Assembly (NCBI RefSeq): GCF_014633365.1 | Contig: NC_068340.1 | Location: 17,029,879-17,093,878, forward strand | Length of the DNA: 64,000 nt | Source of the DNA: Diospyros lotus | Taxonomy: Eukaryota; Streptophyta; Magnoliopsida; Ericales; Ebenaceae | Direction of reading: 5' to 3' | Shown here: one piece after another, positions 12,100-23,573 of the stretch | How positions within the stretch are numbered: position 1 is the first letter of the stretch | Layout: every line of letters starts with the position of its first letter | Notes under the pieces: model-generated | What the model saw: the letters and a program-made list of their open reading frames with translations, nothing else | Database searches by the model: none | Told to the model about the DNA's origin: nothing | Translations under genes and position numbers: made by a program

Positions 12100-13714
12100 T
12101 GTAACATCTCAAAATTTTAAAAATAAATAATAATTATTGATCTTCGTATTTGAAGTAATAATGAAATATTTGAGAATTTAAAGAAAAATAATAAATTATA
12201 TTATTTTGAAAAAATAGGTAATTAATTATTTTATTTAAAAATATTTATGAAAATAATGAAAGAATGAAATGAATTAAATTAATGAATTTTTGAAAATTTT
12301 AGAGTGTAAATAAAATAAGGAGAAATGAGGTGTGGGAGTCTGTGTGTGAATTTCGAAAGATTGGGAGCTGTGGTGCGATTTCCAGAAATCGGCCAGGATC
12401 CTTTAAGCATATTAGTGCGCAATATGAGAAGCACAAGGGCGCCAAACGACGCCATTTCAGGGCGCCCGCCATATAGCTCCCATGCGCGCGGCCACGCCCG
12501 CGGCCAAGCCGCGCCACGCGGGCCTGCGTGGCCCTTGCCGCACTAGCCACCCGCCTCTTCCCTTATGCTGTCACATCGCAGCCTCTGGTGTGATTCTTGG
12601 CCCCCAAGGGTTTATTCCCAGCCAAGTAACAGGCATAATTAGCCTGGAGATGAAAACAATGAGCTTAACCCACGGTGAAAATGAAGCAGGGGGAGGACGG
12701 CCGAGGCTATATATGTGGAGGTTGGCTGTAAATTAAAAGCGATCAAGGCTGAGGGAATTTTTTGAGAAGAGTTGAACGTGAAATAACGTAACTTTTAGTT
12801 TAGAAAAAGTAATTTGTTAATTTAATTAGTAGTTGATGGGTTTAGTATATGATTTACCTTTGAATATTTTATTAAGGAAATTTGGGGTACGTGGTTGTCG
12901 GAATGCCTAACAAGTTAGCGACATTTACAAGTCTACAAATATTTTGAGGTAAGGGTTTAATATGCTTTGTATGTAAATTACTATTGTCATAAATTACATA
13001 AGATATTGAAGAATTACCTAGATATGGGGTAGTAGATTGTTGACTGTGAGAGTTCTAGGACGGGGTCATAGAAGGAACCACTAGAGGCCACCTAGAGCCT
13101 AAGATAAGTGCGGTGGATGAACTTGCATGCTCGTTGAATTTCATTTTTATTTACGATGTCATTCTCATTAATTTACTGCATTGCATATTGTCTTTTCTGA
13201 GTTTCCGAACTCACCCATTTACTCCCACTAACCTAATAGATAGCTCGGGGTCTAAGAAAGGGAAAACGGTAATGGTGGAAGAGTCGCCGGTTAACAGTGA
13301 TTGCAAGAAATGAGAATGTGGATCATGTACGTGTCGTTTATGTAAATTATATATGTTTTGTACTTAACTAAGGGAGATGACTATGATTTAAATAAAATTT
13401 GATCTAGATCAAGTTAAGATTATGTTACGAGTAATTCAAAGCCTGTGTTTGAGCATGTTGGTACTTATTTTAATTTTTTTCATTGGATTTATATTTAAAA
13501 GGCCTAATCAAGCACATGACTTGGGTAAATTTTCGCTACTTATGTACTTTAACCCGAGTTTTCAATAGTCGAAGGCAACGAAATCTGGACCCTACCTAAG
13601 GTGTTCATATTACTTTAATATTTTATGTTAGAAGAGCATAGCTGTCATTCGAAATAGGCCGAGATCATAGTCGCAGGTTATGATGATACCTAATAGTGAA
13701 GGCAGGGCGTCACA
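12100..13714 (+). mobile_element. Solo LTR E (long Ty3/gypsy-type LTR)
   Basis: The unit begins TGTAACATCTC and ends GGGCGTCACA. It is flanked by a perfect 5-bp target duplication, ATAAA (12095-12099 and 13715-13719). It is 1615 bp long with no internal coding domain, as expected after recombination between two LTRs. A TATATATG motif near 12709 could be the TATA box. A perfect stem-loop (TGAGTT, loop TCCG, AACTCA) lies at 13198-13213. A GC-rich patch occupies 12420-12560. Assignment to Ty3/gypsy is inferred from LTR style only. Confidence 0.85.
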
Positions 13715-13719
13715 ATAAA

Positions 13720-15488
13720 TTACAAATTTGAGGTTCATTTATTCCAAATGGAGCCCCCATCATTATTCGTTCACTTGGAAGGTGTGGTTAATTAAGCTTA
13801 TAATGAGTTGATTTGGCCCTCCTTTTCTTTTCTATCTCCTATTATTGATGTTCCATTGCTTTCCCTTCTTGGCTGACATATTGGGCTATCAACCAGGCTT
13901 GATCCTGAGAATAGATTCTACTATGATTTGGAGTAATCTTTACTCAATGTTAATTAATTTGCTTCTCCTGTTAAAGAAAATTATTAGGTTAATTTTTTTT
14001 ATGACGCTCACCATGAGATTCATGCAATTACGAACGACCCTGACTCTTCGTCCTTACATAGTTTTGTGGAGCAACCCATGTGATTGTGGCAGGGTTTGGT
14101 TTTGTTTGGTTTTAAATTTTGATCGACCACGTAGATTGGGGCTTGTCTTTACTATAAAATGATAAAAGATAACATGGATGTATTTTCTCCCTTGAAAGAC
14201 CAATTTTGGGAGAGTCAAAGTTAGTTTTTTGTGTGGTCCTATTCATCATATATCTCCTTCTCCCCTAACCCCTCTTTTATCTTCTGAACCTCCTAAGTGC
14301 TGAGGTGCCTTTGGGTGGGGTGGGGTGAGGTGGGGTGTTTGTTTGGAGCTTGAATTTCAACGTTCAAAGGCTCTTGTTTCAACAACCTTGTCTCGACGTT
14401 GGACAACCGAAATTGCTAGTTCTTGTTTTGGCAACCTTATTTCATTGGTCTTCCCGTGGCCTGTCTCACTGATTGCCAGCCATTCTTGGGATAATTTGGC
14501 CTAGGTTGGGGTTTTGGAGACTCTCTCTGCGTACTACCCTCTCATTCTCTTCGGCCATTGATGCATCCATCCCTTAGACATTATTAGCCTGACTTCTCTC
14601 TCTGTCTTGGTGCATTTCCCACTGCGGCGGGATTGATGAACATGATGTTGTCCTTTTCGTGTAATGTTTAAACTTTTCCAAAGCCAACGCCTTTGCCTTT
14701 GCCTTTGCTACAAATATCGCTTTCAGGCAAATACATAATACGCAACAGTGGTTGTTCGTTGAGACAAAAGCCGATGTCAAACAAAATTTCCACCTTATAG
14801 GCTTTAGAATAATTAAAGTGTGTTTGACTGAAATTATTTTTTATAAAAAATGTCACGTCAATAAAAGAAAATTTCATGTTTTCATATTTGATTGCTTAAT
14901 ATTTTTTATAAAAAATTTTCATGGAATACATTGAAGCATGTTTTGTCCTATTTTTTATAAAAAATTACAATTAGAGGAGGTGAGAATTATTTTTCATGAA
15001 ATATTTTTCTTTTTTATCTTTTTCTAATTAAACAAACCTTTAGTGATAGTGGTCATATTACCATATACTTCTAGTTAAATATATATATATATACATATAT
15101 TTTTGAAGTTGACGTTTAATTTTTTTAACTAATATTTGTATAAAGATAGACTTAGATATAGTAAGTACCTAATAATATATAAGAAGTCATGAGTTCACAT
15201 TTTGTTTACTTAATAGTATTATTAAAATTTAAGAGAACACCAGCCTACGTGGATGTTCACTTAAATATTTGATAATATATATATATTAATTTTTTAGGAC
15301 ATAATATCATAATATAAATTATTAACCACGTTTAAAAAAATTATAAACACTTTTACAAATTGAAAGTTTATGGAGAGTGTTACTAATTATTTAAAAAAAT
15401 ATTTATAATTTTATAAATATCAAAATATTATATTTAAATATCATTACCGTAACATAAAACCCATCATCATCATGCATGTGAACCTCTA
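13720..15488. other. Unassigned DNA between LTR E and the minisatellite
   Basis: No gene is supported. A 105-codon open frame at 13845-14162 shows no recognisable domain. A G-rich run at 14313-14335 has four runs of at least three G with short loops. A (CCTTTG)3 run lies near 14690. The right half is AT-rich. Confidence 0.35.
14313..14335 (+). other. Putative G-quadruplex motif
   Basis: Runs of 3, 4, 4 and 4 G are separated by loops of 1, 1 and 6 bases, which satisfies the usual G3+N1-7 pattern. No gene or promoter is recognised next to it. Confidence 0.7.
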
Positions 15489-15632
15489 AAAAATTGAGAG
15501 GCCTCCAAAAATCGAGTGACTTTGGAGAATCGAGCGGCCTCCAAGAATCGATTGTCTTCTTTAGAACCTAGTGCCCTCTTTGAACCGACTGCCATCTCTA
15601 GAATCGAGTGTCCTCATTGAACTGAGAGATCT
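15489..15632 (-). repeat. Minisatellite, alternating 18/19-bp units
   Basis: About seven to eight degenerate units built on AATCGAGTGNCCTC, alternating 18 and 19 bp, end about 30 bp before the start of LTR F1. The core (TCGA within GAATCGAGTG, or CACTCGATTC on the other strand) resembles the ACTCGATT motif scattered through the copia-like remnant at 44.7-45.7 kb. Confidence 0.65.
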
Positions 15633-15664
15633 ACCAAAACCAACAAACAATGAGAGACATAGGA

Positions 15665-16973
15665 TGTAACAACCTGCTCTCCCAATGCGTGTCATTATTC
15701 TGAATTTTTTTTTTTGTAATAATATTTCTAAATTCCTAAAATACCATATTTCATAAAAATCTCTTAAAACATATATATTTAGTATTCCAAATGATGATTT
15801 AAGTAATGAAAAATTAAATACTTGTAGAAGTAGAATCAAAACCTGATAGGACATTATAATCGCAAATGAATTCAAATCGTACAATATTATTCTCAATAAT
15901 CATAAAAATTACAATATCCGGTAGATAAATCAACATATATTAACATGCCTAATTATCAGAAATCTCATGACTTATCTTGTTATGGGTGTAGGACAGAAAT
16001 ACAAATGAAATCATGTCTCAACAACCTCTTTTTCCTTTCTACTGCTAGTACTGCCTGGAACGTTGAATATTCCAGCAACAAAATCCAAATTAGAAGATAA
16101 TCTTCTAAGTGAGGATTTAAAATAATTTTCATGAATGTATGATACATATCCATGAATCAACCGACACCCTAGAGCAACTTTTGTTAGCATTTTAACCCCT
16201 ACACGGAACTCTCGACGGTTATCTTGGCAATCACACATGGCACAAGATACTCCTATAGTCATTCCGACAAAACTTACTTGGGGAAATGCAAGTCGCGCTA
16301 CTAAGGCAACATCTCAACCCACCATGGTTAATATGGATGACACAATTATCGATATGCAAATAATTTCATGCCCAATGCAATATCACAAATATCGAGGCAA
16401 CATAACATGCACATATATGATAAGATGCTCATAAATCACATATATTTTGGCAAACCCTCGTGAAATTCAAGCTCAATTAAGGAAAATCATTTTTACATAT
16501 AAATTTTTTAGAAAAACCATTCACCTTACTCTAGTTGTTTAAGTTTTCTCAAAATTCGTGCCCTATCTTGAGACTCGTGCCTTAATTTTTTTCCTGACCA
16601 AATTTCATGAAAAATTAATAAAATTAAAATTTTGAATTTTTTTCATAATTGTTTTTCATTTTCCCCATTTTTTTCTCTATTTTTTTTTTTTCTATTTTTC
16701 CTTACCTCACGTGCCTGCACCCACGGTGGTCTTCTCTGGTTGCCTTCTCGTGCGCCGACCACTGGTTCTTTCTTCAGACTTCTTGTTTTCTTCTTCTATT
16801 TTGCTTTATTATTCCTTTCAAACATAATGGACTCGTTGGTGGCTTGAAAATTCGGCTAAAACACCCATAAACTCAGTGATTATAGTGTGTCTCCGGTGGG
16901 TACCCCAATTTTTCGGTGAGGCTTGAAATCCCTTCAAACTAACACCAAAATCCCTTAAACTCTCCAAAAATTC
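15665..16973 (-). mobile_element. LTR F1, minus-strand fragment
   Basis: The segment starts TGTAACAACC and shares a diagnostic block with LTR F2: 'GGAACGTT(T)GAATATTCCA' followed by a strong hairpin (TTAGAAGAT...ATCTTCTAA at about 16090-16108), also found in F2 at about 53519. By analogy with F2, whose TATA box lies on the minus strand, it is read on the minus strand, so this part is R/U5. The U3 end is not identified; the sequence is interrupted at 16974 by LTR G1. The five bases before it (TAGGA) were not found again downstream, so no target duplication is claimed. Confidence 0.6.
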
Positions 16974-19259
16974 TATAACGACTCGCTTCTCGGAGCCCTT
17001 CCGTGCACAAAGAGGATCCGTGAAATGGTCATTATTTGAATGATATCAAACAATAACTCAAACAAAAACTTACACGCAACCCTTATTAAAACCATAACCT
17101 TTTTATCACATGACGTTTAATAATCATCCTTACATAACTGCTCAAAACATGAGCCCACTTGGGTTCACATAACATACTCCTAACTCAAAAACATAACAGC
17201 ATTACCCTGACCAAGCACAACAACCATACATACATTGACCTCAAAACATAAGGACATTAACCTGACCAAACAAAGTGACACCCAAGACCTAGTATCGGGA
17301 AAACTTTGCACTTGATACCATGGCACCCCACTGGACGTACCCGCCACTCAGGCGATTCTCTTACATGGAATAATAGAAAGCAAAGGGTGAGTCACAAGAC
17401 TCAACAAGTGAATACAAAAAACAAGGCTGGTATAGCTGAAGATAACACCCCAAACCACCCGCATGCCACGTGCAACACAAAGAACAACTTGCACCTCGTG
17501 CCCAAGACACACACATGCACTACATGAACCACAAGTCAAATGAAAACCGCATAAATAAACATGCACATAATGGTCCTTGTGACCCATATAGAAGACACCG
17601 GCACCCAAGTCCCTAACAAACCTGCTACTGCCATGAACTGGCGAGCGATAAATATTTTGAGCTCCCACACTGAGTCCCAGGCTTTCGATACTCTGTGTTC
17701 CGGCATAGCTTCCGATACTCTATGCCCCAGCACAAGATCCTAAGCCTCTTGGTGCAGTCCCTCCGCTTGTAAAGTCACACACACAGATCTCCATATCCAA
17801 TCAGGTCTTCCATCGGGCTTCCCTCGAGCTAATCTCTAAGTCGAACCAAAGCTCCCTCGAGTCTGTACTCCCGCAACCCGATCGTGAGCCCAAAGCTCCC
17901 TCAGGCCAGTACTCTCGACACCCAGACCTGCACGGTACTCCCGCCCGAAACAACAATATTAATAATAACTGCACGCAATAACACCATGCAATGTAACACA
18001 TAAGAAATGAAATGGCTTTTGTAGCATAAATATGATGGCAAGGCCCATAAACCAAGTATCAGGCCCTTCTACGCCCACATAGGAATACACATATGTGAAA
18101 TGCTCACAATGCATATGCTCACCTAGAGTACTCAAATTGGCTCTTAGGCTAATCGGGTCATGCCAATGCTCATACACCCTATCATACACAAAGCATGTCT
18201 CCCCAATGAATGCAACTCAACCCCGACACACACTATCAACATCAACTGTAATTAAATAAATAATAATCCCACACACAAAGCCCCAAGATCCATAACCAGC
18301 ACACACACACCCATCTAGAACCTAACCCCATCAGGTGTTGCATCATTCTCAAGGAAATGGGTGATACAAAGCCCCGTGTCGGTTAACAAGAAATATTGCA
18401 CTAATAATAAAAATGGTTGCCATGCGTAGTTATACAATTAATACGTGGAACCGAATAACAACAAGGAAGGAAGTAAAATACGAACAACGACAAGGACTTG
18501 TAGAGGAATTAAAACCCATAGAGAGAGGGTTAGGAACTTGTCTTTAAACGGCCGTTTCTAACCTTTTCTGCGCTCCCACTACGAAGTATTAAAGTTAAAG
18601 TAAATAATAAATTCTTAGACCCAAAATAGGTAATTTTAACCGTATAAAATTGATATCCCCATGTATACAATGCTCTAATAATTTATTTAGCTTACCTGGC
18701 CACCTAAACGCGGATTAAACCAGGTTTTACCCCCACTTTTCTTGGATTTCCTTCCCTGCGCACGCTACTGGTAGACCCTTCTCTTCTCCCAATTTTCCTT
18801 CTGCTTCCGCTGCTTCAGAAATGCCCGAAATGGGCTTAAAAAAGCCAAAAATGAGTGACTAGGACCCAGCCATGTGGCAGCCGCTGGGCTGCGCTGGGAG
18901 GCCACAGGCTCAGGGCCGAAACGACGTTATTTTGGCCCTCCTATTTGGCTGAAAAATTGAGCCATTTTCCCTCGCGCATGTAGCCTCCACGTGGGATTGA
19001 ACCCATGACCGTCCGTGCTGGCTACCATCCTCATACATATAATGCATTTCATTAAATTTAAAGGGACTTCACGACCCCTCTTAAAATTTCTCTATAGTCC
19101 CCAAAGTTTCCTAAATTGCCACTCACACCCCACACTTCTTTTATTCTTTATTCCACTTACACCCAAAATTTTCAGAAATTCATCCAAATTGATTTATTTT
19201 AATTTTTTCTTATTTCCATAAATACCCTTTCTTCTAAAAAAAAAAAAAAGAGTGTTATA
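16974..19259 (-). mobile_element. LTR G1 (minus strand), both ends TA
   Basis: The left end, TATAACGACTCG, aligns with the reverse complement of the 3' end of LTR C and with the start of LTR G2 (TGTAACGACTTG). The right end, GAGTGTTATA, is where homology to the first part of LTR D (reversed) runs out. Both termini look like TG/CA changed to TA by C-to-T transition. Length is about 2286 bp, close to LTR D. The five flanking bases differ (AATTC and TTGAC), so either the ends are slightly misplaced or this is a recombinant LTR. A tRNA B-box-like GGGTTCAATCCC lies on the minus strand near 18994. Confidence 0.55.
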
Positions 19260-19806
19260 TTGACTCATCTCACTTTATCTTCTTTTTTTTTTTTTTACAT
19301 ATCAAAGTATAAGAATTAAATTAACTTGAAAATATAGATACATAGACGTAATCGAAATAACAAAAAGTTCATATTACCACACGAAAAATTGTTAAAGTAA
19401 AAAAATTAAATTAACTCAAAACTGTAAGTTCAAAAGTGTAATTGAAATAAAAAAAATTTAAATAACTACATAAAAATAACGTGAAAGTATAAAAACAAAA
19501 ATATGAATTTGATCAAGTTTAAATAGTAGTGGTAGCATGTTTGGTACCCTAACAAAAAAAAGTGATTATTTTTTCTTACAACAATGCTTGGAATCTAAAA
19601 ATATGTGACAAAATAAGCCTAAACTTATTTTATTGTACATAAAAGTGGGATAAATTAGTTCCAACTTCACTCAAGATTAATTTAATAATTAATTTATCCC
19701 ACTTCTATGATAATAATATATTATAATAAATATATATGATTAATTTAAGTTTATATGGACCTTCACTACTTGAGATATCTAACAAGTAGTGATTTAAACT
19801 AAATAC
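19260..19806. other. AT-rich DNA between LTRs G1 and G2
   Basis: Poly-A and poly-T runs and A/T-rich sequence. An inverted GTGGGATAAATT/AATTTATCCCAC pair (about 19646 and 19689) could be part of a small MITE-like unit, but no target duplication was recognised. Confidence 0.3.
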
Positions 19807-20003
19807 TGTAACGACTTGTCTCCTGAAGCTCCCGCTAGCATAAGAGATCCGTAAAAAGGTCATCATATAGTGGCACAGAAACAAACCTAAACAAAACATA
19901 CTGCATAATGAGAAAAGAAATAGAAATGCACATAATGGTCCTTGGGGCTCACATAAAAGACACCGGCACCCAAGTCACTAACAAACTTGCCGTTGCCATG
20001 AAC

Positions 20004-22521
20004 TGTAACACCCAATGTTACTGGTGTTAGGAGAATGAGAAAGGAAGTGAGAACTTTCAAAAATTTCCTTGAGAATGTGATGGATTTTTGAGAAGAATGG
20101 TGCCCTATGAGAGGGGCATTTTGGTAATTTGGATAATAAAGTCCAATAAATGGTAATTTGGTAAATTGGAAATAATTCCTAGGTGGAATTAAGTATGGAA
20201 GTGAATTAATTTCTTATTTTTATATTAATGTAGAGATAAATGGGATTAATAATTCACAAAGGGCATTTTTAGTAATTTGGAGTAGAATTCCATAAAGGAA
20301 TTACATTATGAAAAATAGGAAAAATTTGAGAATATTCAATTATGAGAGAAAATAATTGATTTTCCTTAAATTGGTAAATTATGTTTATAATTAATGGATG
20401 GTTGAGATGAAAGCTTGAAGGCTAAGGCTTGTGTCTTAGAGTGACACTTGGCAAGTTCTCCCCCGAGAGAAAGGTGGAATTAAATAATTTCAAAAGAAAA
20501 GAAAATTTGGTCTTGTAAGCATTAATGGATGTAATGATTTGTTGGATTAAAGAAAATTCAAAAGAAAATGAGAAATTAGTCACCCATTAATGGTTGGAAA
20601 ATGTGGGATTTAATATATACGTAATGACATATATTTATGTCTTTTAAGATGAGGGGCTTGAAAATGGTCAAATTAAATAAATAGATAAGGAAATTTATTT
20701 ATGGGATTGGAAGTCTTGATCCAATGGTGGTGGATGGTTCTTGAAAAATCCAAGGGTATGGATTTATTCTTGAAGAGCACATGGATTGTGCTTTCTTTGG
20801 ATGGTTGAGATCTAATCTTGTAAAGTGAGATATAATCCAATGGTGGATATTTCACAAGACGAAGTGGCATGGATTAAGTTATTTTTGTGGTTGAGATTTA
20901 TTCTCACCAAATAAATCCAATGGTTAGGATTTATTCTTGAAGGATTGGGTGCTAGTATAAATGAGCTAGTATATAGAAACCCTAATTTTTTTTGCAAAGT
21001 TTAGTGAGAGAAATGGAAGAAGTCTCCCATCTTGTAGAGAGGAAGAAGAAGAATAGAGAAAGGAAGAATGTCTTCCAAGGAAGAAGATGAAGAAGAAAGG
21101 TAAGATCTTTTATGTTTTAGCCGCATAAAGGCTAGATCTTTTCTCTCTATTTTTTCTCTGGTAATATGGATTTATTTTGTGTGTAAGGATCTCTTGGGTA
21201 AAAGGGATGGAAGGAAGCTAGGAAGGGTTATTTAAAAGCTTCAAAGAATGCTAAGGTAAGGGATTGCCTTATGGGATGGTGGCTAGCAAAGTTGTAAGTA
21301 TGGTTCATGAACTCTTATGTGTGCGTTGGCATGTTATTTGTGTTCAAGGACCTATGTCCATGAGGTTGTGTGGGGTAGGGTAGATTAAAGCCTTAAACTA
21401 AGATGGTTGTGAGGATGTGGGAGCCCTAAGCATGTTTCATTGCATGCATTGGCATCACATTTAATACTCATGTTCATACTTATTGTCATTGCACCCTTAC
21501 TGAGCTTAATAGCTCATGAGGTTTTTACCCTCACATATAGGTTGGCAAGGCATGGGAAAGTCAAGATAAAGATGGGATAGCATGTGGATGCACTAGAATG
21601 AAGACCCGAGATCATTCTATGGCTTATGGAAGCATATTTTGTTGTATTTGATTCATGTGTTGTAATTTATTTCGTTAGTAATAGCTTGTTAAAGCTTAAA
21701 ACCATGGGTATATTTTATTTGGGTGTTTGTTATGTAAGCATCAAGAGGATTGTCAAAACCTCATTTGTTAAATGAAAAGGAAATTTTGGATGTATGTTTG
21801 ATGTTTATTTTAGGTGTTGGAAAATGGAGGAAAAGTTGAAGAATTTTGGTGCTTATTTTAGGTGTGAAATTTCTGGAAATTTTGGGTTAGAAAGCCTAAG
21901 AGAAAAAAAAAAGAAAAAAAAAAAGAGTGAAGAAGGTAGCAACAACGGGGCCACAGTGGTAGTAGGCGCGAGAGGGCGCGTGCAACTAGAGGCTAGCGCA
22001 CCATAGGGGCTTGTGCGGGCCCCAGAGAACCAGAAGGCCCCGCCGCCCAATTTTTTTAAAATTTTTGAAAATTTTGTGATTTTTGGGGGCAATTATGAAT
22101 TAATTTTTTGCCCTAGATGAATTTTCAAAATAAAAGGGAATTTTGGATATTTTTGGAGATAAGGCCAAATTTGTGAAAAATTAAAATATATGAGTCTTTC
22201 CTCGAAATTGGGAAAACCAATGGGCAATTTGGAATCTTGAAATATATGGAGCCCGGTGGAAATTCTTGGAAAGAAGAAGAATTAAAATATCAATCATGAT
22301 GATTGGACAAATTTAATGAAAATTAATTAGCTGAGTGTGTTGGTTAAAGCCTAAGTTTGCTAGTCAATCTTGGGATTAAAGGAAAGGAAGGACGAAAGCC
22401 TAGTTCCCACCTAGGGCGTTTCGTGTAGAAACATAGTTTGCCCTTCACAAATGGCTGGTCATGTGAACAGTTCGGATGTTTGTTCACAAGTGGCACCCGT
22501 AAGTGGGAGCGGGGCGTCACA
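20004..22521 (+). mobile_element. Solo LTR Z, nested in G2
   Basis: The unit begins TGTAACACCC and ends GGGGCGTCACA, 2518 bp, with a perfect 5-bp target duplication TGAAC (19999-20003 and 22522-22526). It has no coding domain. A TATAAATG box lies near 20955, followed by a purine-rich leader. A perfect stem-loop (TGAGCT, loop TAAT, AGCTCA) is at 21501-21516. The last ~142 bp (22380-22521) match the ends of LTRs A and B, although the rest of the LTR does not, which indicates a related but distinct gypsy-type family. Confidence 0.88.
22380..22521 (+). repeat. U5 module shared with LTRs A and B
   Basis: Conserved block containing the inverted repeat CCTAG-TTCCCAC-CTAGG (22399-22415) and the terminal 'GGCACCCGTAAGTGGGAGCGG'. 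The same block closes LTR A (43452-43593) and LTR B (56546-56684). Confidence 0.8.
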
Positions 22522-23573
22522 TGAACTGGCAAGCATAAATACTCTATGCTCCAGCGTTGAACTCCTAAGCTTCCCTGGGTCGGCCCTCCTGCCTGTGAAT
22601 CATGTGCGTAGAATCTCATGTCAAATCAAGTCCTCCCTCAGGGTTTTCCCCAAATAATCTAAAATCAAGTCTTCCCTCGGGTTTCCCCTGAGCTAGTCTA
22701 AAAATCAGGTCAAAGCTCCCCCAGGTCAGTATTCCCATCACCTGGCTCGACACGGTCTTCTCGTCTGACATTAAAGTAATAATAGTAATAATAAATAGTA
22801 ACCGCGCGCAATAGAACCATGCAATGCACAAATAAGAATGCAATTGTGTAGTAAGCACAAACATGATATAAGATTCCCATAAACTAGACATCAGGCCATG
22901 CTTCGCCCACATAGTATTACACATTCAATGCAATGCTTATGCGAGACACACCCTAGACACCTTAAGATGCTTGTACTCAAGCACTCACAAGATATGGTCC
23001 CCCCAATTGATGCGATTCCCAAATCTCATCACAATATTAAATTCACACACAAGAGACCCAAAACCCAAAATTGTCACACAGTCACCCATCTGAAACCTAA
23101 CCCAACCAGGTGCGGTATCATTCCTAAGGAAATTAGGCGATATGAAGCCCCATGATGGTTAGAAATAAATATCGAGAAGGGTCATTTATTTAACTTAAAC
23201 CACTGTCAACAATTCATCAACAACTCACAAGTTTAATATTCGAAACTAAATCGAGGTAAGGGAGGGAATAAGATACTCCAAACAACGGGGACTTGCATAA
23301 GAATCAAAGAGAATGCAGAGAGGGTTAGAAACTTGCCTTTAAATGGCCGATTCTAATATTTCCTGCACTCCAGCTGCAAAGTAATATTTTTTTTTTTTAT
23401 AGAAAATAGTGAAATTACAACCCAAAACGATTAAATCTAATGGAGTAAAATTTATAATTTAACCATACTGAATTTCTAGTAATTTTTCCCAACTTAACCA
23501 ACTATTTTATCATTCCGTTGTATAATTTCTTCCCGATTTTCCCTTCAATTCCCCCTTCTCGAGCCACTGCTTG

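Larger units (their letters stand above)
19807..23573 (-). mobile_element. LTR G2 (minus strand), split by LTR Z, 3' truncated
   Basis: The unit starts TGTAACGACTTG and is homologous to G1 and, inverted, to LTR C. After 197 bp it is interrupted by solo LTR Z plus its TGAAC duplication. It resumes at 22527, where the sequence matches G1 around 17640-18600 (for example the conserved 'GAGAGGGTTAG(G/A)AACTTG' block). It is lost near 23574 where a CACTA-like hairpin array starts. Bases before the start are AATAC; no matching right duplication was found. Confidence 0.6.

Noticed and set aside
16632..16870. Hydrophobic Phe/Leu-rich frames as a small membrane protein
   Set aside because: Two overlapping frames through a T-rich tract inside LTR F1; composition alone explains the hydrophobicity.
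18980..19010. tRNA gene suggested by GGGTTCAATCCC on the minus strand
   Set aside because: Only a B-box-like T-arm is present; no acceptor stem, D-arm or anticodon arm could be drawn.
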